Source: Desulfobacterales bacterium (lineage in GTDB: Bacteria; Desulfobacterota; Desulfobacteria; Desulfobacterales; UBA2156). From it: a stretch of 36,739 nt of DNA. A model generated the notes under the pieces. That model was not told the origin of the DNA. It saw nothing but the letters and a program-made list of their open reading frames with translations, and made no database searches. Every line of letters starts with the position of its first letter. Positions within the stretch are counted from its first letter, which is position 1. Both the position numbers and the translations under genes were made by a program. Where the stretch lies: positions 1 through 36,739 of the forward strand of contig DRHF01000178.1 in assembly GCA_011049715.1 (NCBI GenBank). The letters are read 5' to 3'. Of the stretch, positions 23,932 through 32,190 are shown piece by piece.

Positions 23932-25674
23932 TTAGAGTCCATCTGCCATCCCCATTTGGATATAGCCGCACGGACAAACCAGAGCGCAAATATGGCAACC
24001 GGCGCATTGGCTATAATGTGTGTACATTACCTCGCCGATTGGATTTTCTGGGAATGCCGAGATGGCTAGCTGGGGACAGAATATCAAGCACTGATTGCAT
24101 TCAACACAAACTCCGCAACTCATGCATCTCATGGCCTCGTCGCGGAACTGCTCTTCGGTTATGCCTAGGTCGACTTCCAGAGCAAGGCCGCCGCTCAAGC
24201 GTTCCGCCACCGGCACCCATTTTCTCTCGTTGCGCTTTAACGTCTCGTAATATTCAAGGTGCATTATTTCAGGGGTCACGATCCGCAATTCATCGGACGG
24301 ATGGAAACGCTGGCCTTTGAGCTGCGCATCCATCCGTTCGGCAGCCTTTCGCCCGTGGCCGATGGCCGTGGTCACCAGGCCCATGTTGACAACGTCGCCG
24401 CCAGCGTAGATACCATCATCTACCGACCAGTTTTCGTTCGGTATAAGCCAGTCGTTTTTGCTAACATAGCGCTTGACCTCCTTCCATACGGGGCGCTGGC
24501 CGATGGCGGGAATCAGGGTGGTGCACCGCACCTCAAAATTAGATCCCGAAATCGGGACCGGTCTTCGCCGGCCGCTGTCGTCCCGATCTCCCAGTTCCAT
24601 TCTTAGGCACTCCACGGCAACAGCGTTGCCGTCCTCGGTCCGGATGTCGATCGGAGTGATCAGGTACTGAATGTCAATGTCTTCGGCCAGTGCTTCTTCA
24701 ATTTCCTGCTCGATGGCCGGCATTTCCGTACGCGTTCTGCGGTATAGAATGGTGACCTTTGCACCGAGACGTCGGGCGACACGCGCAGCGTCAATGGCGC
24801 TGTCACCACCGCCGATGACAACCACATCATCCCCCACATGCACGGTCTCACCGGAGTTGATCATGTTAAGGAACGTTACCCCACTGATGACATTTGAAGC
24901 GTCCTCGCTCTCGATCCTCAGTTTGATTCCTTCATGGGCACCAATGCCGATGAATATAGCGTCAAATTCGGCTTTCAGGTCATCGAGGCTTTTATCTTTA
25001 CCGATAACCGTATTGCACAGGATCTCGACACCCATCCGGGTGATGGCTTTGATTTCTGCATCTAGTATATTGCGCGGGAGCCGGTAGGGCGGGATACCAT
25101 AGCGAAGCATACCGCCTGGCCTGGAAAAAGCTTCGAATACAGTCACGGGGTAGCCGCGTCGCGCTAACTGGAATGCGCAGCTCAAACCGGCCGGGCCTGC
25201 ACCGATTACAGCCACTTTTTTGTCCATGACCTCTTCCGTCAGCTTCTCATGCTGCAACCCGTGAGCGATGCCATAGTCGCCGATCCAGCGCTCAAAGGCG
25301 TTAATATTGACTGCGCCATCCTCCTTCTTGCCTCGGTTGCATTTGGTCTCGCACGGATACGGACAAATACGACCGCAGACCGCAGGAAACGGAGTGGTCT
25401 TGCTTGCTTCCCGCCAGGCCAGTTCGTATGACTCCTCCCAGCTGCGTTTCTTCAGATCGGTTTTTTGCACAATGGTCAGCCAGGAGCGGATGTCGTTACC
25501 GGCCGGACACCCCACTGTACAGGGTGGGACCTGTAGCACATAGATGGGACATTTATTGCTTTGGTTTCCGAAAGCAACGACCTTGTCTGTCCCTTGCTCC
25601 TCGCAGTATTCTGGAAATTGATATGTTAACGCTGAGTCAAGGATAGGATTGGATTCCGTAAATTTGATACTCAT
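23932..25674 (-). CDS. dsrL: DsrL-type iron-sulfur flavoprotein, NAD(P)H:acceptor oxidoreductase
   Basis: A 580-residue cytoplasmic flavoprotein related to the small subunit of glutamate synthase. An N-terminal FeS region has C52, C56, C100, C104, C108, C112; the FAD site is GAGPAG at 158-163; the NAD(P)H site is GGGDSA at 288-293 with YRRTRTEMPA following. A C-terminal ferredoxin domain holds CMSCGVCVECNQCLIFCP (517-534) and CAGCHICALVCPC (557-569). That tail and the place directly after dsrB identify DsrL rather than a glutamate synthase subunit, and no large GOGAT subunit is present. DsrL exchanges electrons between DsrAB and NAD(P)H. It ends right after the ferredoxin domain, shorter than the about 650-residue proteins of purple sulfur bacteria. 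Confidence 0.88.
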   Translation of the reverse strand: MSIKFTESNPILDSALTYQFPEYCEEQGTDKVVAFGNQSNKCPIYVLQVPPCTVGCPAGNDIRSWLTIVQKTDLKKRSWEESYELAWREASKTTPFPAVCGRICPYPCETKCNRGKKEDGAVNINAFERWIGDYGIAHGLQHEKLTEEVMDKKVAVIGAGPAGLSCAFQLARRGYPVTVFEAFSRPGGMLRYGIPPYRLPRNILDAEIKAITRMGVEILCNTVIGKDKSLDDLKAEFDAIFIGIGAHEGIKLRIESEDASNVISGVTFLNMINSGETVHVGDDVVVIGGGDSAIDAARVARRLGAKVTILYRRTRTEMPAIEQEIEEALAEDIDIQYLITPIDIRTEDGNAVAVECLRMELGDRDDSGRRRPVPISGSNFEVRCTTLIPAIGQRPVWKEVKRYVSKNDWLIPNENWSVDDGIYAGGDVVNMGLVTTAIGHGRKAAERMDAQLKGQRFHPSDELRIVTPEIMHLEYYETLKRNERKWVPVAERLSGGLALEVDLGITEEQFRDEAMRCMSCGVCVECNQCLIFCPQLAISAFPENPIGEVMYTHYSQCAGCHICALVCPCGYIQMGMADGL

Positions 25675-25729
25675 AGATCTGTTCCATCTCGAAGGTTCAA
25701 AAAAGCAGAAACTTATTTTTGGTCAATCC

Positions 25730-26806
25730 TTAAAAACGAACATGCGCCGACTGGTTAAAGGTGGTTCTGGCATGACGATAGCTATCGATCATATCCTTTT
25801 CAAAGATTAAGTCGGTTTCTTCAAAAAAGTGCTTCCAGCCCACCCGATCGATCCATTCTCCCAATCGCTCCCAGGGGCGGCCTTCCTTCTTGAAGGCGGT
25901 TAAAATTTTCCTGATCACCTCATTGACCTCCGGCCACCGCGGCGGGTTATTGGGCAGGTTATGGGCCACCAGGCTCCCTAGCGAGGGTTTGGAACGTGCA
26001 TTGGAGTTTTTTCCACCAACCCAAATACCAAGTTTAGAGTGTTCGGGATGATTGATCTCTATTGCTGGGCAGGCTCCAAAACAGGCGCCGCAATACATGC
26101 ATTTTTTATGGTCGACCATTACTGATCGCTTATTGTTAACCACCGTTGGCCGGATTGCTGCCACGGGACAACAAGCAACCGCCTTCGGCAATTCACAGAT
26201 ATTTGCAATGATCTCGTGGTTGACGCGGGGTGGGCGGGTGTGCTTGATTACAATGGCGATATCCGCCTGCCCCCCACAGTTAATGGCGCAACATGAGGTA
26301 GAAAGCCTCACCTTGCTCGGCATCCGCCAGTTTTTAAAGTCATCATATAAACTGTCCATTATGGACTTGACCACACCGGACCCATCGGTGGCCGGAATAT
26401 CACAGTGCAGCCACCCTTGAGTATGTGCCACTGATGAGACGCAGGGTCCGGCGCCTCCGACCGGCAGCCCCATTGCCTCCAGTTCCTTGACTATTAGTTC
26501 CACGTTCTCTTCATCCGGTGTCATGAACTCCACATTGTTACGGACCGTAAATCGGAGATAACCGTCGGCATACTTATCAGCGATATCGCAAAGTCGCCGG
26601 ATCAAATCCACCGAATCCTGCCGGGGTGTGCCGGCCCTGACCGTGAAAAGAGTATCCCCGCTTTCTGCGACATGCTTTAATATCCCTGGCTTGGGGAGTT
26701 CATGGTATTTCCATTTTCCATAATTTTTTTTCACCACCGGATGAAGGGCTTCCTGATAGTCGTGGGGACCTGATTCAATAGTTTTCCATGTTCTTTCGGT
26801 ATTCAT
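25730..26806 (-). CDS. dsrB: Dissimilatory sulfite reductase beta subunit
   Basis: A 358-residue DsrB. Conserved parts are RFTVRNNVEF (85-94), HTQGWLHCDIPATD (128-141) and the siroheme/Fe4S4 cysteines in LSTSCCAINCGGQADIA (C172, C173, C177) and ACCPVAAIRP (C212, C213). A ferredoxin insert follows with C236, C239, C242 and C246. The C-terminal helix region is intact to the final residues. With DsrA it forms the alpha2beta2 enzyme that reduces sulfite to a DsrC-bound trisulfide, or runs in reverse in sulfur oxidisers. It begins 40 bases after dsrA and is followed after 55 bases by dsrL. Motifs alone do not tell the reductive from the oxidative type. Confidence 0.95.
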   Translation of the reverse strand: MNTERTWKTIESGPHDYQEALHPVVKKNYGKWKYHELPKPGILKHVAESGDTLFTVRAGTPRQDSVDLIRRLCDIADKYADGYLRFTVRNNVEFMTPDEENVELIVKELEAMGLPVGGAGPCVSSVAHTQGWLHCDIPATDGSGVVKSIMDSLYDDFKNWRMPSKVRLSTSCCAINCGGQADIAIVIKHTRPPRVNHEIIANICELPKAVACCPVAAIRPTVVNNKRSVMVDHKKCMYCGACFGACPAIEINHPEHSKLGIWVGGKNSNARSKPSLGSLVAHNLPNNPPRWPEVNEVIRKILTAFKKEGRPWERLGEWIDRVGWKHFFEETDLIFEKDMIDSYRHARTTFNQSAHVRF

Positions 26807-26846
26807 GTTCTTTTCCTATCTTTATGATACTGAGAGAATTAGTAGC

Positions 26847-28085
26847 CTAGTATTCAGATTTATAATAGGGATTGCTCCGCGGTTTGGCGACCATATCGAC
26901 TGAGGCTTCCAAACCGACCCCGTCCAAAAACTGTTTCAGCCCAATCCGCTCGATGGTTTCGCCGATACGCTCCTTTTCGAATCCATTGTCATTCCAACAA
27001 TCAATAATTCTTTCACACAATTCTATAAATTTATCGACATCTTCGTCGGTCTCCATTTTGAAAAAAGGGACGATCATTGTCGCACCCATGGCGCCTACTT
27101 TTAGAGTATTTTTCCCGCCAAGCAATACACTCACCCCCCGTTCCCTTCCAGGTGACAGCGCCCGAGGCATCACGTTCAGGCAATGCATGCAACGGACACA
27201 GTTTTTATTATCAATAACCATTTCACCGTGTTCGAGCGATATGGCTCTGGTTGGGCAACGATTAATCACGTTATTCACCAGGGAATCGGCGCCGTTTTTC
27301 TCAATCCAATCCAGCACTTCCGGGGTGTCCATCTGGATGGAATCCCGCCACATCCCGATAACGGCCAAGTCAGAACGAAAAATGGAATTGCTGCAGTCAT
27401 TGGGGCAACCGGAGAACTTAAATTTAAATTTGTAGAGATATTGAGGACGATGAACATCTTCTACAAAATATTTCAAAACCCTATAGTGTAACTTCAATGT
27501 ATCATAGCATGCGTGCTCACACCGGGCGGGTCCTACGCAAGAAACACCTGTGCGCATGGCCGGACCGGCTCCGCCAAGATCCCATCCCGCCTGGTTGATC
27601 TCGTCAAAACATTCCTGAATTTTGCTCTCCTCAATTCCCTGAAGCATGATATCCCCCGTCTGGCCATGGAGGGTGATCAAGCCGGAACCGTATTTTTCCC
27701 ATGTATCGCAAAGATCCCTTAACATTTTTGTGTTGTAGTGTAAGGCCGGAGCAGGTTGAACCCGGAATGTGTGGAACTCTGCGGCCTCCGGAATTTTATC
27801 TTTGATCATGGTGCGGCGGCTGATGATTCCACATCCATATCCACGTACCATGACCAGACCGCCCTTCCAGTATCCCATCCGGGTTTGGTAGGAATACTCG
27901 AGCTGATCCATTACGCCCCTGAGCATCGGTTTTTTGGTCCGCTCAGCCAATTCTTTGATGCCGGTTATAAAACTGGGCCAGGGACCTTTTTCCAACTCGT
28001 CAAGCATCGGGGTTGGGTTTAAAAATTTTTTATTTTGATGTGAAGATTTTTTTTCATCCTCAGTATCAATATCAACTTCATCCAT
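26847..28085 (-). CDS. dsrA: Dissimilatory sulfite reductase alpha subunit
   Basis: A 412-residue DsrA. The siroheme-Fe4S4 motif is C183-x5-C189 with C227-P-N-D-C231; the substrate-side arginine/lysine region is in FKFKFSGCPNDCSNS. The ferredoxin domain uses C277, C296, C299 and C302 (NCVRCMHCLNVMPRAL), normal for DsrA. An unusually acidic and serine-rich start (residues 1-20) precedes the conserved TPMLDELEKGPWPSF. GGAGG lies seven bases before the ATG. First gene of the leftward dsrABL operon, with a plausible promoter about 170 bases upstream. No dsrD follows dsrB, unlike most sulfate-reducing Desulfobacterota, and no dsrC, dsrMKJOP or sat/apr genes fall in the window. Confidence 0.96.
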   Translation of the reverse strand: MDEVDIDTEDEKKSSHQNKKFLNPTPMLDELEKGPWPSFITGIKELAERTKKPMLRGVMDQLEYSYQTRMGYWKGGLVMVRGYGCGIISRRTMIKDKIPEAAEFHTFRVQPAPALHYNTKMLRDLCDTWEKYGSGLITLHGQTGDIMLQGIEESKIQECFDEINQAGWDLGGAGPAMRTGVSCVGPARCEHACYDTLKLHYRVLKYFVEDVHRPQYLYKFKFKFSGCPNDCSNSIFRSDLAVIGMWRDSIQMDTPEVLDWIEKNGADSLVNNVINRCPTRAISLEHGEMVIDNKNCVRCMHCLNVMPRALSPGRERGVSVLLGGKNTLKVGAMGATMIVPFFKMETDEDVDKFIELCERIIDCWNDNGFEKERIGETIERIGLKQFLDGVGLEASVDMVAKPRSNPYYKSEY

Positions 28086-28238
28086 ATTAATCCTCCAAGT
28101 AAAGCAACCGCCATATACAACAAAACGCAGACCAATTTATACGGAAAATCGGTAATCGTCGGAGTTTCTGCACGTTTCGGACAAACCTTTCCATCGCGAG
28201 CCTGATGCAGGATGCAACACGCCGCTGAATTGGAGGTG

Positions 28239-28324
28239 TGAAACTCGAATCATCATAGACGGTCTTTGTGTCAAAAGTCAAGGGACATAAACCGGAAGCT
28301 CCGCCACATCAATAACGAGTTTCA
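28239..28324. repeat. Inverted repeat flanking the dsr promoter
   Basis: TGAAACTCG (28239-28247) and CGAGTTTCA (28316-28324) are perfect reverse complements 68 bases apart, one just below the predicted -10 and the other 35 bases above the -35. They could be paired regulator sites; chance is not excluded for nine bases. Confidence 0.3.
28252..28281 (-). promoter_or_regulatory. Candidate promoter of the dsr operon
   Basis: On the minus strand TTGACT (28281-28276) and TATGAT (28257-28252) are separated by 18 bases. The predicted transcript would have a leader of about 160 bases before dsrA. The promoter is bracketed by a 9-base inverted repeat. Confidence 0.45.
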
Positions 28325-28705
28325 ATCAACGCTTTCCGGCCCAATTATTTTTTTAAAAAATTGTATTCGTCCTTCGTCTGTTTGTGGGTAAGATCGGTGA
28401 GAAAAAATTCTAGAATGGATTTCGAAATTTGTCCGCTTGCGAATGTTCAAAAAATGAACACTAAATCCTTGGTTGCAATCTGTTCGGCTCGCAAAGGTAA
28501 TAAAAGAATGTTTTTTTTGCTTTCCCTTTTCATTATTTTCATATACAAATCGTCGGTGAAAAAATTTCCGAAGTACTCTATGGGTCTTTGTACCGTTGGA
28601 GACCGGAGAGGATTCCGGTTTCCGGAGCACCCGCTCGGTTTTTCCTGGTTGTAAATCCTCTGGATTGGCCCTTTCTGTGACACCATATGAGGTTTTAACA
28701 GATTT

Positions 28706-29251
28706 ATGGAATCGAAAAGAATTTATAAAAAATTAATGTTTGCAATTGCCGCCATGGTCTTTATCGGCTTTTTAGGGCTTCTGGTATGGGGCATGCTGAA
28801 CAAGGAACCGATAACCGGGTTGAGCGGCATCACCATGGTAAATCGGCCGGCGCCTGACTTCACCCTGACGACCTTCAAGGGGAACACTATTTCCCTGGCC
28901 GGCCTGAAGGGCAAGCCGATTGTCATAAACTTCTGGGCATCCTGGTGCCCCCCCTGCAGGATTGAAGCGCCGCTTTTAGAGAGAACATGGCGCGCCTATA
29001 AGGATAGGGGTGTGATTTTTATTGGGGTGGATATCCAGGATAAAGAGGAAGATGCCCTGAATTATATCCGGGAATTCGATATCACCTATCCTAACGCACC
29101 CGACCCGACCGGAGAGGTCAGCATCGATTATGGGGTTTCAGGACTTCCGGTTACTTTTTTCATTTCCCGAAAAGGAGAGATCGTACGCCGCTGGGTTGGC
29201 GCCATAGGGGAAAAAGTGCTGATCAGTTCAATCCGGGAAATCATGGAATGA
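28706..29251 (+). CDS. TlpA/ResA/CcmG-like membrane-anchored thioredoxin
   Basis: A 181-residue periplasmic thiol-disulfide protein. A single N-terminal helix (about 10-30) anchors it; the thioredoxin core begins with RPAPDFTLTTFKGN and has the active site W80-C81-P-P-C84 and the cis-proline in SGLPVTFF. Such proteins reduce apocytochrome c cysteines before heme attachment, using electrons from CcdA. The ccdA gene overlaps its stop by four bases (ATGA), so the two are translationally coupled. No strong ribosome site precedes the ATG. Its neighbours, all for cytochrome c maturation or cytochrome complexes, support the CcmG/ResA role over a general thioredoxin. Confidence 0.88.
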   Translation: MESKRIYKKLMFAIAAMVFIGFLGLLVWGMLNKEPITGLSGITMVNRPAPDFTLTTFKGNTISLAGLKGKPIVINFWASWCPPCRIEAPLLERTWRAYKDRGVIFIGVDIQDKEEDALNYIREFDITYPNAPDPTGEVSIDYGVSGLPVTFFISRKGEIVRRWVGAIGEKVLISSIREIME

Positions 29252-30000
29252 ATGAATTACAAATCTTTCTGGCCAACTGGATGAATGCGCTAGCCGTTTT
29301 GCTCCCCTTTGGGTATTCTTTCGGCGCAGGGATGGTATCAACGGTTAATCCGTGCGGTTTTTCCCTGTTGCCGGCGTATCTATCCCTTTATCTAGGCGGC
29401 CGTGATGACGGCCCTGCTTCTATCCATCTATTACGCAAAGGGGGTAAAGCGCTGCTTATCGGGATAGCGGTGACCCTCGGATTTACGGTCCTTTTTTCAT
29501 TTGTCGGGGGGATCATCTGGGCCGGGGGGTATATTCTCATGCAGTACCTCCCTTGGCTCGGTTTGTTCGTCGGAACTGTCCTGGTCTGCCTCGGTCTATT
29601 TCTGCTGGCGGGAAAATCAATATATACTTCGATTCCCGGCCGCCTTGCGAACCTGATCGGCAATCCGGAATCCCAGGGGTTCAGGACTTACTTTCTTTTT
29701 GGCATCGGGTACGGGATGGCCTCTTTGGGCTGTACGCTCCCCGTATTTCTGGTGGTGGTCGGAAGTGTCATCAAGTCCAAGGGCTTTTCAAACGGCATTT
29801 TTCAATTCATCAGTTACTCACTGGGTATGGGATCCGTGCTGACCATACTGGCCTTGAGTTTTGCTCTCTTCAAAGGAGGGCTGACCACCTACGTTCACCG
29901 ACTCCTACCCTATATGGGGAGAGTTGCAGGCGCCCTCATTCTGATATCCGGATCCTACCAGGTGCACTATTGGCTAACCAAAGGCGGATTGTTAAAATAA
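29248..30000 (+). CDS. ccdA: CcdA-type membrane thiol-disulfide transporter
   Basis: A 250-residue inner-membrane protein with about six helices. The paired cysteines lie in NPCGFSLLPAYLSLYLG (first helix) and GCTLPVFLVVVGS (fourth), the standard CcdA/DsbD-core arrangement. It passes reducing power from cytoplasmic thioredoxin to the periplasmic TlpA-like protein whose gene it overlaps. The next gene, ccmH, begins 15 bases later. Length is typical of CcdA and shorter than DsbD, as it lacks both soluble domains. Confidence 0.9.
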   Translation: MNELQIFLANWMNALAVLLPFGYSFGAGMVSTVNPCGFSLLPAYLSLYLGGRDDGPASIHLLRKGGKALLIGIAVTLGFTVLFSFVGGIIWAGGYILMQYLPWLGLFVGTVLVCLGLFLLAGKSIYTSIPGRLANLIGNPESQGFRTYFLFGIGYGMASLGCTLPVFLVVVGSVIKSKGFSNGIFQFISYSLGMGSVLTILALSFALFKGGLTTYVHRLLPYMGRVAGALILISGSYQVHYWLTKGGLLK

Positions 30001-30015
30001 AATGGATGTGAAACT

Positions 30016-30507
30016 ATGAAGTGCAAATTCATCGTTGCCGGGCTGATGCTTTTGATTCTGCTTTTTCCGAACCTGCCGGTTATCGCCAATCTTCATGCGG
30101 AAGAAGAGCTGGAAAAGACAGCCAGAGAACTCTACGAGGTCATCATGTGTCCTATCTGTTCTGGTCAGACGATTGCGCAATCAAATAGCGGTACCAGTAT
30201 TCAAATGCGGAATTTGATCCTAAAAAAGCTGAGCCAGGGCGAAACCAAAGAAGAGATATTACAATACTTTGTAAGCAAGTACGGAGAACGGATCATGGCC
30301 AAACCCAGCAAAAAGGGATTTAACCTGATGCTGTGGTTTTTGCCGTTCGTATTCGTCGCCTTCATGGCAATCGCGATATATTTTCTGCTTCGCCATTGGT
30401 CCGCAGGGGTTCGGACCGAAACGGTGTCCCACACTGAAGATGCCCATCTGGCTGAATACAAGGAACGTCTGGAAAAAGAATTAAAGGAATTTGACGAACG
30501 GTCTTAA
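30016..30507 (+). CDS. ccmH: CcmH-type cytochrome c maturation protein
   Basis: A 163-residue protein with a cleavable or anchoring N-terminal segment (about 5-25), a periplasmic domain with C45-P-I-C48 in IMCPICSGQTIAQSNS, and a membrane helix at about 103-127, followed by a charged tail with a helical EYKERLEKELKEFDE end. The CPxC...Q.I..S pattern identifies CcmH/CcmL, which handles apocytochrome c thiols during heme ligation. Other ccm genes (ccmF, ccmI and so on) are not in the window. It follows ccdA by 15 bases. Confidence 0.9.
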   Translation: MKCKFIVAGLMLLILLFPNLPVIANLHAEEELEKTARELYEVIMCPICSGQTIAQSNSGTSIQMRNLILKKLSQGETKEEILQYFVSKYGERIMAKPSKKGFNLMLWFLPFVFVAFMAIAIYFLLRHWSAGVRTETVSHTEDAHLAEYKERLEKELKEFDERS

Positions 30508-30566
30508 GGGGTATGCATTTAGCAAACGGGTAATTGAATTTTTTAACTTACTGATGGAATACACGA

Positions 30567-31073
30567 ATGTCGCTTAACACCAATGCATTCTCCATAAAAC
30601 CCAAACAGGGCCGCCGCAAATTTTTGCTGCGGCTCTCATGGACCGGGTTAAGCCTTGCTTTCGCCACATTTCTGGCAGCGATGATAAGTTTTGTCCGACC
30701 CCGTGTGTCCAGCCGACCTGCCATGTCAGTTAAGGTGGGTTTTCCGGACGATTATCGGCCCGGCCAAGTGGTCTACCACAGCGGCCGAAAACTTTTTATC
30801 GTACGAGATGAAAAGGGATTTTTATCTATTTCCGCCGTTTGCACCCACTTGGGGTGTATAGTGGTCTGGAACGGGGATCACAACATGTTTTTATGCCCAT
30901 GCCACGGGGGAAAGTTCGACGCAGAAGGAATAAATGTGGCGGGCCCCCCACCCCGTCCTTTGGATCTGTTTGCCATCAGACTCGATGATAATGGATCTCT
31001 CGTAGTGGATCAGAATATTATTATCAGGCGAGCAAAAGACCCTGCTACACGTTTTCAGTCTGGAAACGCTTAA
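30567..31073 (+). CDS. Rieske iron-sulfur protein of a cytochrome bc/b6f-type complex
   Basis: A 168-residue protein with a twin-arginine motif (RRKFLL, residues 16-21) leading into one membrane anchor (about 22-43). The Rieske cluster is held by C92 and H94 (CTHLGC) and C110 and H113 (CPCHGG), with C97 and C112 forming the stabilising disulfide. It accepts electrons from quinol in the Qo site of the partner cytochrome b encoded 51 bases downstream. The usual cytochrome c or f subunit is not encoded beside it. Confidence 0.93.
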   Translation: MSLNTNAFSIKPKQGRRKFLLRLSWTGLSLAFATFLAAMISFVRPRVSSRPAMSVKVGFPDDYRPGQVVYHSGRKLFIVRDEKGFLSISAVCTHLGCIVVWNGDHNMFLCPCHGGKFDAEGINVAGPPPRPLDLFAIRLDDNGSLVVDQNIIIRRAKDPATRFQSGNA

Positions 31074-31124
31074 AACGGACCACATCGCCCTTCCGGCCGA
31101 TGCGGATTATAAAGTTTGTAAAAA

Positions 31125-31874
31125 ATGACCATAAAGCTGCCACCCGAAGTTAAACGCAAAATATTTAGAACCGGTCTGCCCCGCACTCCGGCAGAGGAGT
31201 TACAGGCAGTGCGGCGTACGGTTTTCTTGCACCTGCATCCGATGCGGCTATCTGTCGATAGAATGAAGATCAGTTTCACCTGGTGCCTCGGGGGGTTAAG
31301 CTTCCTGTTATTTCTGATAACGGTCTTCACGGGTGCTCTTTTAATGATCTATTACCGGCCGACCTTGGAAAATGCCTATGCTGATATTTTGGATTTGCAG
31401 TATACGGTTTTTCTAGGGGGGTTTTTGCGTAACGTCCATCGCTGGGCCGGACACGGCATCGTGATCACCGTTGTGCTGCATATGCTTCGCGTTTTCTATA
31501 CAGGATCATATAAACCACCACGAGAATTCAACTGGATAGTCGGCGTGTGTCTGCTTCTAATTGTATTGGCTTTTGCATTTACAGGCTACCTGCTACCGTG
31601 GGATCAGATCTCATACTGGGGGACGAGAGTGGGCGCCAATCTACTCCATTCGGTTCCATTACTCGGCTCTGATGGGCCCTTCGGCAGTGCACTGGGACTC
31701 AGGCCCGACAGTGATATAGCCTTTTTTTTATTGGGAGATTCAGATCTTGGCCCGAGGGCCCTGGTCCGGTTTTATGGCCTGCATGTCTTTATTCTACCTC
31801 TTTCGGCCGCCATTTTTTTAATGGTGCATTTCTGGCGTGTGCGCAAAGATGGCAATCTGGCAACCGGGCTTTAG
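31125..31874 (+). CDS. Cytochrome b, b6-type N-terminal subunit
   Basis: A 249-residue membrane protein with four or five helices and bis-histidine sites for two b hemes: H105 with H119 and H220 with H235. The second pair is 15 residues apart, as in cytochrome b6 rather than bc1-type b. Cys54 in ISFTWCLGG is at the place of the cysteine that binds heme ci in b6f-type complexes. The protein stops at the point where b6 ends (WRVRKDG...), so a separate subunit IV carrying the PEWY part of the Qo site should follow, but none is found; the next DNA is remnants and accessory genes. The locus may therefore have been cut by a rearrangement. Confidence 0.9.
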   Translation: MTIKLPPEVKRKIFRTGLPRTPAEELQAVRRTVFLHLHPMRLSVDRMKISFTWCLGGLSFLLFLITVFTGALLMIYYRPTLENAYADILDLQYTVFLGGFLRNVHRWAGHGIVITVVLHMLRVFYTGSYKPPREFNWIVGVCLLLIVLAFAFTGYLLPWDQISYWGTRVGANLLHSVPLLGSDGPFGSALGLRPDSDIAFFLLGDSDLGPRALVRFYGLHVFILPLSAAIFLMVHFWRVRKDGNLATGL

Positions 31875-32060
31875 GTGGCAGTAAAACCGCCCGTCTTCCC
31901 CACATTGATGGATCACAATTACAAAACCGATTGGTTCTAAGGAGATCGATTGTCAAAGGAACTTCCAAAAGGTACGATCAAAGCAACTGCCAAATAAATT
32001 TAGTTAATCAAGATTCTCCCTTTAAAATCAAGGGAACGGTATCACCAGATGGAGGGTAAA
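31875..32060 (+). other. Junction between the respiratory locus and the accessory region
   Basis: Only very short frames follow the cytochrome b stop: a GTG-started 21-codon frame at 31875 and a TTG-started 15-codon frame at 31950-31997, the latter with AAGGAG in good position. They could be broken starts of the missing downstream subunit but are too short to identify. Confidence 0.4.
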
Positions 32061-32126
32061 ATGAAAGGCTACCGAAAGGAGCTGTTTTTTGAAATACTGA
32101 CACGGCGAGCGCTTATGCTCGCTTGA
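32061..32126 (+). pseudogene. yjbQ: Truncated start of a YjbQ-family gene
   Basis: The frame from ATG 32061, with GGAGGG seven bases upstream, reads MKGYRKELFFEILTRRA, closely matching the N-terminus of the YjbQ (UPF0047) proteins of Desulfobacterota, which usually continue with FINIT. Here the match ends after about 17 residues at a small hairpin (GCGAGC/GCTCGC, 32106-32122) and a TGA. The rest of the gene, about 120 residues, is not in the following sequence. This marks a recombination or insertion breakpoint near 32110. The identification is from memory of the family start. Confidence 0.6.
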
Positions 32127-32190
32127 TTCCAATTTAAATGAACGGATATAGGGTGATAATATTTTCGTGCAAAACATGCACTATATTTAA

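Larger units (their letters stand above)
28086..28705. other. Divergent intergenic region between dsrA and the thioredoxin-like gene
   Basis: This 620-base stretch holds the predicted dsr promoter and its flanking repeat. A nearly palindromic AT block lies at about 28340-28361 (CAATTATTTTTTTAAAAAATTG), which could be an UP-like or bent element. Open frames on both strands between 28322 and 28654 have unlikely composition and no ribosome site, so none is annotated. No convincing rightward promoter for the gene at 28706 was found. Confidence 0.5.

Noticed and set aside
23932-25674. Glutamate synthase small subunit (gltD)
   Set aside because: The C-terminal ferredoxin domain and location after dsrB indicate DsrL; no gltB-like large subunit is nearby.
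28322-28654. Overlapping frames on both strands in the dsrA-thioredoxin gap
   Set aside because: Unlikely residue composition, no ribosome site and mutual overlap; treated as non-coding.
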